Positions 18,833 through 27,698 of a stretch of DNA of 64,000 nucleotides are shown piece by piece. The stretch is taken from the NCBI RefSeq assembly GCF_009932555.1, contig NZ_BLJO01000002.1:359975-423974 (forward strand), written 5' to 3'. The stretch's first letter is position 1. Every line of letters starts with the position of its first letter. Source of the stretch: Steroidobacter agaridevorans (GTDB taxonomy: Bacteria > Pseudomonadota > Gammaproteobacteria > Steroidobacterales > Steroidobacteraceae). The notes under the pieces are model-generated. The model was not told the DNA's origin. It searched no databases and saw only the letters and a program-made list of their open reading frames with translations. The position numbers and the translations under genes were made by a program.

Positions 18833-19732
18833 TCAACCAGCCGACGCAAGCGCTCGCTCGGCCAGCAGGAACGCACCGGCAATCCCGGCTCGCGTTCCCA
18901 GCTGTGGGCCGCAGATGTACGAATCGATGGCGCCGGGCTGACTCAACGGCTCGAGATAGTCCTTGAGCGCAGTCGCCGCCGCGGCCCGGATGTGAGGAAG
19001 TAGCAGGCCATTGGCCATCACGCCGCCGCCGAAAACAACGCGCTCGACGGAGACCATCAGCGCAATCGTGGCGACCAGTTGTCCGAGATAGCCGCCGATG
19101 ATGGACCACGCTTCGTGGTGAGGCGGCAGGGCATCGAGCTGGCTGCGCCAACGCGCCTGGATCGCAGGGCCGCTCGCCAGTCCTTCCAGACAATCGCCAT
19201 GAAACGGACACACGCCGGGAAAATCCTGTTCTCGCGCGTCTCGACGCACAAAAATATGCCCCATCTCGGCGTGCATCAGTCGACGCATTCCCAGATCGTG
19301 AGGCGCCACGCCGCCGCCGATACCGGTGCCGACGGTGACGTAGGCAATCGAGCCCAAGCCACGTCCCGCCCCGAGCTGCCACTCCGCCAATGCAGCGGTT
19401 GACACGTCCGTATCGATCGACACGGGCGCATTGAAACGCGACTGCAGCGGCTTCAACAGATCGACACCGGACCAACCGGCCTTCGGCGTCGCCAGCATCC
19501 GTCCATGACTGGGCTCATGAGCACGCAGATCGATGGGCCCGAAGCAGCCGAAGCCGAATGCCGCGATCGGCCCGAATTTCTGTTCCGCTGTGCTGAAAAA
19601 CTCCACGCACGCGGCCAGGGTCGATGGCGCGCTCGCCGTCGGCAGCACCACGCTCTCGAGCACGTCTTGCGACGATGTGCCGACCGCGCACACGAACTTG
19701 GTTCCGCCGCCCTCGATGGCTCCGTATAACAA
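18833..19732 (-). CDS. ROK family fructokinase / sugar kinase
   Basis: 299 aa from a TTG start at 19732. The protein then begins LLYGAIEGGGTKFVCAVG, the standard opening of ScrK/Mak-like fructokinases, and GGGGAG lies eight bases upstream; longer frames have no good site. ATP phosphate loop EGGGTK, catalytic Asp about D109 (IDTDVS), second phosphate loop VGTGIGGG, and the ROK zinc region with H159 and CPFHGDC (C175, H178, C181), then GLASGPA. Phosphorylates fructose or mannose at O6. Gene stands alone, convergent with the GST-like gene. Confidence 0.88.
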   Translation of the reverse strand: MLYGAIEGGGTKFVCAVGTSSQDVLESVVLPTASAPSTLAACVEFFSTAEQKFGPIAAFGFGCFGPIDLRAHEPSHGRMLATPKAGWSGVDLLKPLQSRFNAPVSIDTDVSTAALAEWQLGAGRGLGSIAYVTVGTGIGGGVAPHDLGMRRLMHAEMGHIFVRRDAREQDFPGVCPFHGDCLEGLASGPAIQARWRSQLDALPPHHEAWSIIGGYLGQLVATIALMVSVERVVFGGGVMANGLLLPHIRAAAATALKDYLEPLSQPGAIDSYICGPQLGTRAGIAGAFLLAERALASAG

Positions 19733-19912
19733 GGCGTTCCGCTCCCCGATCGAGTTTCTATTGATGTCGTCAATATAGCCTTTCAGCCCGGCGTGAACCG
19801 CATCACTCAGGCCGCTTCGGCAATCCCTCACTTGAGGTGAACGGCCTCTCAGTTCAGCAATGCATGCAGGTCTGGACCCTCATGGCACGGCTGCCACGGC
19901 CGAAGAGCTAGC

Positions 19913-21556
19913 ATGTCTTCTGAAAGTCCCCTCTCGACCGGCCTCGAATCCTCCGCTGTGGCCGTTGCCGAGGCGGGCGCTGCGCGTGCCCCGATTCCGT
20001 CGAACGAGGCGTCTCGCCTGCTGGCCTTGCAGGCCTACGACATCATGGACAGTGGCCAGGAGGCGCGCTACGACGACATCGCCCTGCTCGCCTCCCAGAT
20101 CTGTCGCACGCCCATGGCGTTGATCTCGCTGATCAACGAAGACCGGCAGTGGTTCAAATCCAAGATCGGGTTGGAGGGCACGGAGACCCCGAGGGACCTG
20201 GCGATCTGCGCGCATGTCATCCTGGAGCCGGACAACGTTTTCACGGTGGCCGATGCGCGGCTCGACCATCGATTCTCTGCAAATCCATTGGTCACCGGCG
20301 CTCCACACATTCGCTTTTATGCAGGCGCGCCGCTTGTGTCCGCGGACGGTCATGCGCTCGGCGCATTGTGCGTCATCGATCGCGAGCCGCGACACCTCCC
20401 GCCCGATCAGAAGGACGCCCTGCTCGCTTTGTCACGCCAGGTCATGGCGTTGATGGAAGAACGTCGCACGTCGGCCGCGCTGCGCGGAGCGATGCAAGCC
20501 TTGACTCGCAGCGAAGCGCTGTTTCGAGAAGCGTATGAGAACGCGCCCATCGGCATCGCGCTCGTGTCGCCCGAAGGCGAGTGGCTGCGTGTGAATCAAT
20601 CCTTGTGTGACATGCTGGGTTACGCGGCCGATGAGTTGACTCGCACTACGTTCCAAGCCATCACGCACCCCGAGGATCTGGAGTCCGACTTGCTGCTGGT
20701 GCGGCGGATGCTGGCTCGCGAGATTCGCACTTATCAAATGGAGAAGCGTTACCTGCACCGGACGGGCCACGCCGTGTGGGCGCTGTTGAGCGTATCGCTC
20801 GTGTGGGACAAGTTGCGACCGCTGTATTTTATTTCGCAGATCCAGGACATCACCGAACGCAAGAATATCGAGCGCGGCAAGGCCGAGTTCCTGACGATGG
20901 TGAGTCATGAGCTGCGCACGCCGGTGACGGCGCTGCGTGGCGCGCTGGGAATTCTTGCGGCCGGCGCTGCAGGTGAATTGCCGCCCAAGGCTCAGGCGTT
21001 GACCGCCCTCGCCGATCGCAATGCCGATCGATTGCATCGCCTGGTGAATGACATTCTGGATATCGAAAAGATCGAGTCGGGCGCCTTCGCCTATCGTCGC
21101 ACCGACATCGATCTGAATCAGCTGGTGACACAGGCTGCCGTGGAGCTCAGGCCCTACGCCGATCAGTATCACGTCAAGATCGAGGTGCGCTCGGACCTGC
21201 CCCGCGCCTTCCTGCACGCCGACGCCGATCGGTTGATGCAAGTGCTGGCGAATCTGATTTCGAACGCGGTCAAACACTCACCTTCGGGCGGCACCATCGA
21301 CGTGCACGTCACCCGCACGGATCAAAGCATCCGGGTCAACGTCACGGACCGGGGTGACGGCATTCCCGAAGAGTTCCGCCGCGATATCTTCGAGAAGTTC
21401 GCGCAGGCCAATTGGACCGCGACCAACCGCAAGGGCGGCTCCGGCCTCGGCCTCAACATCAGCCGCGCGATCATCCAGCATCACGGCGGGGTCCTGGCTT
21501 TCGAGACCGAAGTGGGCGTCGGCTCGACGTTCTATTTCGAGCTGCCGATCCTTTAG
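19913..21556 (+). CDS. Soluble GAF-PAS sensor histidine kinase
   Basis: 547 aa, no membrane segment. GAF domain about 45-185, PAS/PAC about 200-318 (AYENAPIGIALVSPEG split as YENAPIGIAL, then QDITERK), HisKA with H332 in VSHELRTPVTALRG, and HATPase_c with NLISNAVKHS, DRGDGIP and GSGLGLNIS. The GAF part resembles those of phytochrome-like and cyanobacterial kinases but lacks a visible chromophore Cys context. No response regulator is adjacent, so it is an orphan kinase. Its stop is three bases from the convergent DUF6644 gene. Confidence 0.92.
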   Translation: MSSESPLSTGLESSAVAVAEAGAARAPIPSNEASRLLALQAYDIMDSGQEARYDDIALLASQICRTPMALISLINEDRQWFKSKIGLEGTETPRDLAICAHVILEPDNVFTVADARLDHRFSANPLVTGAPHIRFYAGAPLVSADGHALGALCVIDREPRHLPPDQKDALLALSRQVMALMEERRTSAALRGAMQALTRSEALFREAYENAPIGIALVSPEGEWLRVNQSLCDMLGYAADELTRTTFQAITHPEDLESDLLLVRRMLAREIRTYQMEKRYLHRTGHAVWALLSVSLVWDKLRPLYFISQIQDITERKNIERGKAEFLTMVSHELRTPVTALRGALGILAAGAAGELPPKAQALTALADRNADRLHRLVNDILDIEKIESGAFAYRRTDIDLNQLVTQAAVELRPYADQYHVKIEVRSDLPRAFLHADADRLMQVLANLISNAVKHSPSGGTIDVHVTRTDQSIRVNVTDRGDGIPEEFRRDIFEKFAQANWTATNRKGGSGLGLNISRAIIQHHGGVLAFETEVGVGSTFYFELPIL

Positions 21557-21559
21557 ACC

Positions 21560-22033
21560 CTAGATAAACCCGATCATCCGTCCCGCCATCGCGACGCTGA
21601 ACCACGCGGCGAGCGAGATGCCGACGCTGGCGCGGGCGAATCTCGGCGTCGGGGATGTCTGCGCCGCGGTCTGGCGAAACAATACAAGCTGCACGAGCAC
21701 GGCCACGAAGAACAGGATCATCTTCAGGCGGAACGCCGGATTGTAGAAATACAGCTTCGGCGTGGCGATGAACATCAACGTGCCGCTCAGTGCGGTGAGC
21801 GCAAGGCCCACCCACACCAGCTTCGTGGCTTCCTTGGCAATATCCGTCAACGGCTGCTGTTTGAACGCCAGGCCGACCAGGTGCAGGCCGATCAGCACCA
21901 GCGACGCAAGCAGCGCGACCAGCCCCATGACATGAACGATCTGCAGGCCGGCGCCGACCAGGTGATCGGTCTTGCTGATCGCGTGGGCCAGCGCGCTGTC
22001 CTGCAGCCAGGAGAGGATTTCAAACGTCGTCAT
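21560..22033 (-). CDS. DUF6644-like four-helix membrane protein (second copy)
   Basis: 157 aa with four predicted transmembrane helices. Conserved-looking His lie in or near the first helices (KTDHLVGAG, QIVHVMGL, IGLHLVGL) and NPAFRLKMILFF is shared with the gene upstream (SPAFVAKMIFML). No enzyme motif. Last gene of an operon with a TonB receptor, DUF6152, two secreted proteins and another DUF6644-like protein; two bases separate it from that copy. The buried His could bind heme or copper, which is speculation. Confidence 0.72.
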   Translation of the reverse strand: MTTFEILSWLQDSALAHAISKTDHLVGAGLQIVHVMGLVALLASLVLIGLHLVGLAFKQQPLTDIAKEATKLVWVGLALTALSGTLMFIATPKLYFYNPAFRLKMILFFVAVLVQLVLFRQTAAQTSPTPRFARASVGISLAAWFSVAMAGRMIGFI

Positions 22034-22034
22034 G

Positions 22035-22538
22035 TCAGCCCCAGGTCGGCAGGTAAGGAATCAAGCGGCCGCATACCACGACCAGCGTCCATAGCCCGAA
22101 TGAAGCGACGCCCGCGTAGGCGACACTCGAAGGCAGGACCGTATGGCTCTCCTGCACCGGCGCACGCTGGGCGATCACCAGCTCGAAATACAGCGCATTG
22201 AGCCCGGCGAAGAGCATGAAGATCATCTTCGCAACGAACGCCGGGCTATCCAGCATTCGCGCCGCCGCGGACCAAAACAGCAGACCGCCGGAGACAAACA
22301 CCGCGATGAAGCCTCCGATGACGTACGGACGCAGATGACGCAGCACGTCGATCACCGGCACTCGTTTCATGAACAGATTCATCAGGCGCAGATCGGTGAG
22401 AAAGATCAGACCGACCGAGATCGACAAGCCGATGAGGTGAATGCCCTCGATGACGGGATAGGCATAACGCGACTCGGCGATGGCCACGCCAATCGCCGAC
22501 GCCTCGATCTGCTCCGCCAATGCATACAGCGTAGACAT
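22035..22538 (-). CDS. DUF6644-like four-helix membrane protein (first copy)
   Basis: 167 aa, about four transmembrane helices. EGIHLIGLSISVGLIFLTDLR split as EGIHLIGLS and GLIFLTDLRL is the family's first helix with a His. The pattern SGGLLFW...DSPAFVAKMIF matches SGTLMFI...YNPAFRLKMIL of the next gene, so the two are tandem paralogues and may form a heteromer in the inner membrane. Function unknown. Confidence 0.72.
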   Translation of the reverse strand: MSTLYALAEQIEASAIGVAIAESRYAYPVIEGIHLIGLSISVGLIFLTDLRLMNLFMKRVPVIDVLRHLRPYVIGGFIAVFVSGGLLFWSAAARMLDSPAFVAKMIFMLFAGLNALYFELVIAQRAPVQESHTVLPSSVAYAGVASFGLWTLVVVCGRLIPYLPTWG

Positions 22539-22556
22539 GAAAGCTTTCCGAGCGGG

Positions 22557-23522
22557 TTATTTGGCGCCGAGCACGGCGATGTTGCCGAACGGTCCGTTGT
22601 TCTCGACGCAGATGCGCTCATAGCGCTCGATCAACGGCTCTTTGCCGGGCGGTTGATTGGCGAGCGCCACTTCGTAGTGCCAGCCATCGGGCTCGTCCTG
22701 GAGCGAGAAGCGCCGCGCCGGAATGGTCGCCGTCCACGGCCGCGTAAACACGGTCGGATCGGTAATCGTCGCCACGTAGTTGTAACGAGTGCCATCGCTG
22801 TTGAAGATGTAACGCTCTTCGATGTGCACGTTCTCACTGAAGAACTCGCCGGTGCGAGCCAGGCGCGCCTTGGCGTTGTTGTTCGTCACATCGACGATCA
22901 GCGTATTGCCTTCCCAGCGGCCGCGCGAGTCGGCGTTCCACAGCTTGATGTTCTCTGGCAGGTGCGGCTTGCCATCCAGATGGATGACGCGCGTACCGGA
23001 GTTGAACAGGAACAGCACGTAACCGGGGAACTGCCGGATCTCATAGCCATGCCACGTGAACGACTTCGGTACACCGGCCGGCGCGCAGCGCGCGAGCGGC
23101 TCGATGTACTCTTCCTTGATCGGGTTGTGGAAGTACTTCAGAAAGTCCTGCTGAACTGCGCGCGCCCACGGTTGGAATGGCACCTCACCGTCCGCCGGAT
23201 CGCTCACACGACTGGGCGCTCGCTCGGAACGCGGCGTCTTTGGCGGACCGTTGCGTCCCGGATCGCCTGGCACGCCGCCTTGCGGATCGGTCCAGTTGTT
23301 GTGATTGGCGATGGTGTTCGACCAATGCCCCTGCACGTCCGGTTGCCCGTCCGCCAGACGCTTGCCGGTCCATCGGCCCGGCTCGAGTTGCGTCACGGTC
23401 TTTTCGCGTTGAATGCCCGCACCCGGCGGCGGCTGTTGCGCGTGAGCCTGCGTCCCAGCGAGCAACGCCGCCGCCGTTGCGATCTGTACCAACCAATTCG
23501 TCTTCATGCTGTAAGCCATCAT
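22557..23522 (-). CDS. Secreted protein of unknown function with PDxxGxW motif (copy 2)
   Basis: 321 aa. Signal peptide at the start (LVQIATAAALLAGTQAHA, cleaved before QQPPPG). The mature part carries DGQPDVQGHW, DSRGRWEGNTLIVDVTN, and FNSDGTRYNYVATI...VFTRPW, each matched in the gene just upstream (GKPDFSGIW, DSRGHWEGDTLVVDVTD, VFSRPW). So the two are paralogues secreted to the periplasm or outside. The ATG at 23522 overlaps the upstream stop as ATGA; an internal ATG at 23507 directly precedes the signal peptide. A longer open frame upstream lies within the previous gene and is spurious. No known enzyme family recognised. Confidence 0.8.
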   Translation of the reverse strand: MMAYSMKTNWLVQIATAAALLAGTQAHAQQPPPGAGIQREKTVTQLEPGRWTGKRLADGQPDVQGHWSNTIANHNNWTDPQGGVPGDPGRNGPPKTPRSERAPSRVSDPADGEVPFQPWARAVQQDFLKYFHNPIKEEYIEPLARCAPAGVPKSFTWHGYEIRQFPGYVLFLFNSGTRVIHLDGKPHLPENIKLWNADSRGRWEGNTLIVDVTNNNAKARLARTGEFFSENVHIEERYIFNSDGTRYNYVATITDPTVFTRPWTATIPARRFSLQDEPDGWHYEVALANQPPGKEPLIERYERICVENNGPFGNIAVLGAK

Positions 23523-24298
23523 TCGGTCGTGCCCTGCTGCGGCACCGGGTAGAACTTGTCGTAGCCGAGCGTGAAGCAATAGTTCTCGATTAACTGGAAG
23601 TCCTTCTCGCGGTGCCGGTTCAGCAGCACCGTCAAGCTCCAGGGGCGCGAGAACACGTCGGGGTCTTCCAGGGTCGCCTGATACTCGAGCGTGTTCTCGT
23701 CGAGAAACTGCCAACGCTCGACCACATGCAGCTTCGGGCCATGGAAGTTGCCGGCTCGGTCCAGCCAGGTTTCGGTGTTGAAGTCGGTCACGTCGACGAC
23801 CAGCGTGTCGCCTTCCCAATGACCGCGCGAATCGCCGAGATAAAATTCGTTGTCCGTGACCTCGGGATGCAACGTGCCATTGGTGTGAATGGTCCGCACC
23901 GAGTGGCCGAACTGGAACAGCAGCGTCAGATCGCGATCGCGCTGGAAGATCTGGAACGGCTCGCGATAGTAGATGCCGCGCGGCGTGCCGAGCGTCCAGC
24001 ATTTCAAACGCGGATCCTCGACGCCGCGAGCGGCGAAGTTTTTCTTCTTCTGCTCCAGGGCCGCGGGCAGGTATGGAATGTATTTTCCGTCAATCACGCC
24101 GGCGCTCGGCGGAGCGTCGGCGCGACCGGAGTGCGGCTCCAGATCGTATTCGGCCGCACTGGTCGTTTCCCAAATGCCCGAGAAGTCTGGCTTGCCGCTC
24201 TTCAGTCGCGGAATCTTCGGTGCGGCCGTTGCCAACGATGCGGCCAACAACCCACCCATCAGTACCGCCGCTAGGCGCGCTTTACTTGTTGATGTCAT
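23519..24298 (-). CDS. Secreted protein of unknown function with PDxxGxW motif (copy 1)
   Basis: 259 aa. Signal peptide (ARLAAVLMGGLLAASLATAA) then SGKPDFSGIWETT, YYREPFQIFQR, DSRGHWEGDTLVVDVTDFN, VVERWQFLDENTLEY and DVFSRPW. Shares these blocks with the next gene. Proteins of this type are abundant in Acidobacteria and Steroidobacter-like genomes next to DUF6152 genes, but no function is assigned. Start ATG at 24298 has GAGAG five bases upstream; a GTG at 24310 overlapping the previous stop is possible. Confidence 0.8.
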   Translation of the reverse strand: MTSTSKARLAAVLMGGLLAASLATAAPKIPRLKSGKPDFSGIWETTSAAEYDLEPHSGRADAPPSAGVIDGKYIPYLPAALEQKKKNFAARGVEDPRLKCWTLGTPRGIYYREPFQIFQRDRDLTLLFQFGHSVRTIHTNGTLHPEVTDNEFYLGDSRGHWEGDTLVVDVTDFNTETWLDRAGNFHGPKLHVVERWQFLDENTLEYQATLEDPDVFSRPWSLTVLLNRHREKDFQLIENYCFTLGYDKFYPVPQQGTTE

Positions 24299-24306
24299 CG
24301 TGGCTC

Positions 24307-24735
24307 TCACCGAGTCACGCTCGCCGTGCGCGCGGACGGCGCGTCTTGAGCGCCGCCGGTCTGGAACTCACGTCCATCCGGCAGCCTGACGATGACCGAA
24401 TAGCCGTATGGCCCGCCGTTCTTCGCGAGATACCCGCGGATGTGAACTTCGGTGCCCGGTGCGACATCGGCCTTCTTCAAACCGATCTTCGCCAGCTGAT
24501 TCGGCGCGCCGAACTCCACACCCCAGTTGGTCACGGCGCCTTTCGCATCGGTCACATCGAAGTACAACCAGCTATGCGGATTGACCCACTTGATCTTCGT
24601 GACCTTGCCTTTCAAGTCGATCGGCTTGTCGGCATCGAACTCCGCCGCGAAGGCATGATGCGCGGCGACCTGGCTCGATCCCGCCAGCAGATAAGCGGCA
24701 GTGAGCACGGATAAGAACGTTTTGGCGTTTTTCAT
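24307..24735 (-). CDS. DUF6152 family periplasmic protein
   Basis: 142 aa. Signal peptide (LSVLTAAYLLAGSSQVAA), mature N-terminus HHAFAAEFDADKPI, then KGKVTKIKWVNPHSWLYFDV, split as GKVTKIKWVNPHSWLY, with the WVNPHSW core of DUF6152. Small beta-rich OB-like domain of unknown role. Second gene of the operon, 10 bases after the TonB receptor stop and directly before the two secreted PDxxGxW proteins. Confidence 0.85.
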   Translation of the reverse strand: MKNAKTFLSVLTAAYLLAGSSQVAAHHAFAAEFDADKPIDLKGKVTKIKWVNPHSWLYFDVTDAKGAVTNWGVEFGAPNQLAKIGLKKADVAPGTEVHIRGYLAKNGGPYGYSVIVRLPDGREFQTGGAQDAPSARTASVTR

Positions 24736-24745
24736 ACTGCTTCGA

Positions 24746-27322
24746 TCAGAATGTGAAGGTCACGCCGCCCTGGATGAAGCGGCCGGACGCGCCGTTGGGC
24801 GCAATGAACGAGTACGGATTGATGCCGCTCGAGCGGTTGCCGTCGACGTACTTCTCCGGGTACTTGTTGAACACGTTCTGCACCAGCAGGTTCAAGCGCA
24901 ACCCCTGCAGCAGTTCGTAATCGCAGCCCACATCCACATACGTCTCGGGCGAGAATTCCTGGTCGATGTTGCCGTTCGGAGTCGCGAGGCCCGGTACATT
25001 GCCGACGTTGTACGTGTAGCTGTCGTAGTACGTCCCCGTCAGCTCGAGCGACCATGGGCCCTGGCTGTAACGGCCATTGAGGATGTATTTGCTCTTCGGC
25101 ACGCCAGTCTCGGCGTCGCGGATACGCGAGTTGCCAATCACGATAATGTCCGTTCCACCTACGTTGACGGAGCGATGCACGCTTTCGACTTCGGTGTCGA
25201 GGAAGCTTGCCGCCGCGGTGAGGTCGAGCGTGCCGGCCGAGAAGTTGATTTGTTGCCGGCCCACGAGATCGACGCCGCGAGTGCGCGTATCCCAGGCGTT
25301 CAAGTAGTACGTAGCCTGCGTGTAGCCATTCAGGCCAATCGCATTGAACGCGGACGTGACAGTCGCGCCTTGGATGGTGTCCGTGATCGTGATGACATCG
25401 TCTACGTCGAGCTGATAAGCATCGACGGTTACCGAGCTGGTGCTCGTCGGACGCAGCACCAGGCCCAGCGAGATCGTCGTCGACTCTTCTGGATCGAGCG
25501 GCTTGGCGCCGAAGCCCGCGGCTTGCACGTCATCCGAACGGAACAAACGCGTGCGGCCCGGCGTGAGAATGCTCGTACCGTTGTTGGTGAACGTGCTCGT
25601 GTAACCCGTGGACTGATTGCCCAGCTGCGCGAGGCTCGGCGCATGGAAGCCGCTGCTGAGCGTGCCGCGCAACGCCACGGCTGGAATGAACTCGTAGCGG
25701 CCGGTCAGTCGATAGTTGGTCGTGCTGCCGAAGTCGGAATAGTCCTCGAAGCGCGCCGTCAAACCCAGATCGAGCTTGTCGAACACAGTGAAGTCGAGGC
25801 CGGCGTAGCCGCCGTAAACGTCGCGCGTCACCGAGCCTGCGTCGATGGGATTGATGCCCGAGGTCGACGAGCCCGTCGCCCCGACCACCGAGGTGTCGGT
25901 CGCGAAGTTCACGCCCGGAAATAGCGACGCGTACTGGTTATAGATTCCGCCCGGGCCATACAGCGAGGCGATCGTGCGACCCGCAAGCGGACCGCTGGTG
26001 TAGCCGGCCGCATCGCCGAAATCCGCGACACCCCAGTACTCGTGTCGATACAACACGCCCGAGGACACGACCGAAGACTGTAGGCCCGGAATGTTCAGAT
26101 CCTTGGTGTAATCCAAGGTCACGCTGGTCGTGCGGCTCTTCCACGAGCCGAGATAGAACCTGGTCGGGCTGTCCGGACCGTAACTCGGATTGATGGTGTT
26201 CTCGGTGGTGCGGCCCGTCTCGTTCTGGCCGAACGAGACCGCGAAATCGAGATCGCCGAGCGCCGCGCCCTCATAGCGCACGCCAGCGACGGCTGCGACG
26301 TCCTCGGCGTCGTAAGTCATGAACGGTTGATAACCATTCGGATACACCGGAATCACCGCGGTTTCGGACACGCGAGTCGGCTCGGTTGCGCTCGCGACGC
26401 GCGTGTTCGCTTTGACAATGCGCTCGGGATTGACGTAATTCAGCGCCGATTTGTCGGCATAGTTGGCCCAGCCATAGGCACGCACGCTGTCGCTCAGGCC
26501 GAGCTCGGCATTGATCAGCGCGGTCCAGTTATCGCGCGTGGATTGGCCCCACTGGCCATACTTCTTATTGAATGTTTCATTGCGAGGATCGCCGTTCGGG
26601 AACAGCTGACGCCAGTCCGCCTCGCTGCGATCGACGTTGTCGTTCTTCAAGCGATCGATGCTGACATTGACGAAGCCGTCTTCACCGAGCGATGTGGCGA
26701 TATTGCCGAGCAGCTGATGCGTTTCGCCGCCGCCATCGCTGTATCCGCCGTAGCGACCGCCAAGCTCCGCGCCCTGCGAGTCTTTGCGAAGCACGACGTT
26801 GATGACGCCGGCGATCGCGTCGGAGCCGTACTGAGCGGCTGCACCGTCCCGCAGGACTTCGACACGCTCGATCGCGTTGACCGGAACGGTGTTGATGTCG
26901 ACGACCTGCGCCGCCGGCCAGGGATCCGTGCCGGAGAGCTGAGCTGACAGATGACGACGCTTGCCGTTGACGAGCACCAGTGTGTACGCAGGCCCCACGC
27001 CGCGCAGCGACGCCGAGCGCACGCCCTGCCCCTTCACCGCGTTCTGGCCCTGCGGGAAATTGAAAGAAGGATGCAGCTTCGAGAGCGCCTGATTGACCGT
27101 CACCGCACCGGTCTGTCGCAACTGTTCGGGCGTGATGACATCGACGGGCGCCGTGCTGGTCAGAGCCGTCGTGTTCTCACGGGCAGTGCCGAGTACCACG
27201 ATGCTGTCGATTACACCGGCGTCCGTGCCTGCTCCATTTGCGTCCACATCCTGTGCGTGCAAGGTCGACATCGATCCAAGGCTCAACAAAGAAACAAAGG
27301 CCGCAGCAGGGACGCGACGCAT
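24746..27322 (-). CDS. TonB-dependent outer membrane receptor
   Basis: 858 aa. Signal peptide to about residue 23 (LHAQ), plug domain about 40-165 with GVGPAYTLVLVNGKRRH, NAIERVEVLRDGAAAQYGSDA split as IERVEVLRDGAAAQYG and AIAGVINVVLRK, then the 22-strand barrel ending in Phe (VTFTF). This plug pattern is that of the iron-siderophore-like receptors with YGSDAIAGVINVV often linked to substrates other than iron. Heads the DUF6152/DUF6644 operon; ligand unknown. Confidence 0.93.
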   Translation of the reverse strand: MRRVPAAAFVSLLSLGSMSTLHAQDVDANGAGTDAGVIDSIVVLGTARENTTALTSTAPVDVITPEQLRQTGAVTVNQALSKLHPSFNFPQGQNAVKGQGVRSASLRGVGPAYTLVLVNGKRRHLSAQLSGTDPWPAAQVVDINTVPVNAIERVEVLRDGAAAQYGSDAIAGVINVVLRKDSQGAELGGRYGGYSDGGGETHQLLGNIATSLGEDGFVNVSIDRLKNDNVDRSEADWRQLFPNGDPRNETFNKKYGQWGQSTRDNWTALINAELGLSDSVRAYGWANYADKSALNYVNPERIVKANTRVASATEPTRVSETAVIPVYPNGYQPFMTYDAEDVAAVAGVRYEGAALGDLDFAVSFGQNETGRTTENTINPSYGPDSPTRFYLGSWKSRTTSVTLDYTKDLNIPGLQSSVVSSGVLYRHEYWGVADFGDAAGYTSGPLAGRTIASLYGPGGIYNQYASLFPGVNFATDTSVVGATGSSTSGINPIDAGSVTRDVYGGYAGLDFTVFDKLDLGLTARFEDYSDFGSTTNYRLTGRYEFIPAVALRGTLSSGFHAPSLAQLGNQSTGYTSTFTNNGTSILTPGRTRLFRSDDVQAAGFGAKPLDPEESTTISLGLVLRPTSTSSVTVDAYQLDVDDVITITDTIQGATVTSAFNAIGLNGYTQATYYLNAWDTRTRGVDLVGRQQINFSAGTLDLTAAASFLDTEVESVHRSVNVGGTDIIVIGNSRIRDAETGVPKSKYILNGRYSQGPWSLELTGTYYDSYTYNVGNVPGLATPNGNIDQEFSPETYVDVGCDYELLQGLRLNLLVQNVFNKYPEKYVDGNRSSGINPYSFIAPNGASGRFIQGGVTFTF

Positions 27323-27698
27323 GATGGCAATTCTTCCTCGAAAGACCTACAGGCGGCGCAATCTAGCGACGCGCGCTCATGCGGCGAAATGCCGTGTCGT
27401 TATTTGAATTGCATGGAACCGTATGTGATCGCTTTCTAACCTGGCCACGACCGGGAGCACGGCGAAAAGTGACCGCCGCCTTCCTTGCCGTGATCTTGTG
27501 ACCGCCGCGTAACTCGAAGGCTCAAGGGCTGTTACGGGCTTGAATCGCTCGAACTGGATTGTTGGCGCCTCGCTCGCGCAAGCGGTGCTTCGAGAACGGC
27601 CCCTGTCATGCCACTGCAATCTTTCCTGAGACCGTAACAATCGAGCAACAAATCCTTCATAGAATGAGCGTGCACACCGCGATTGATAGAAGGCATCG
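27323..27698. promoter_or_regulatory. Divergent intergenic region between TonB receptor and porin
   Basis: 376 bases with no credible gene. It must hold the promoter of the receptor operon on the minus strand and the porin promoter on the plus strand. The right part contains the candidate Pho box at 27603-27620. The left part is AT-richer than the surroundings around 27395-27440. No RNA gene recognised. Confidence 0.6.
27603..27620 (+). promoter_or_regulatory. Candidate Pho box before the phosphate porin
   Basis: CTGTCATgccaCTGCAAT: the first 7-base half matches the CTGTCAT consensus fully and the second matches CTG..A, at the right 11-base repeat spacing; a degenerate third repeat (CCTGAGA) follows 11 bases later. 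TAACAAT at 27635-27641 could serve as -10. A PhoB-type promoter fits an OprP-like porin 80 bases downstream. Match is by eye only. Confidence 0.5.

Noticed and set aside
23523-24002. N-terminal extension of the second secreted protein to 481 residues
   Set aside because: The extension lies wholly within the upstream gene in another frame; the ATGA overlap and the signal peptide fix the start at 23522.
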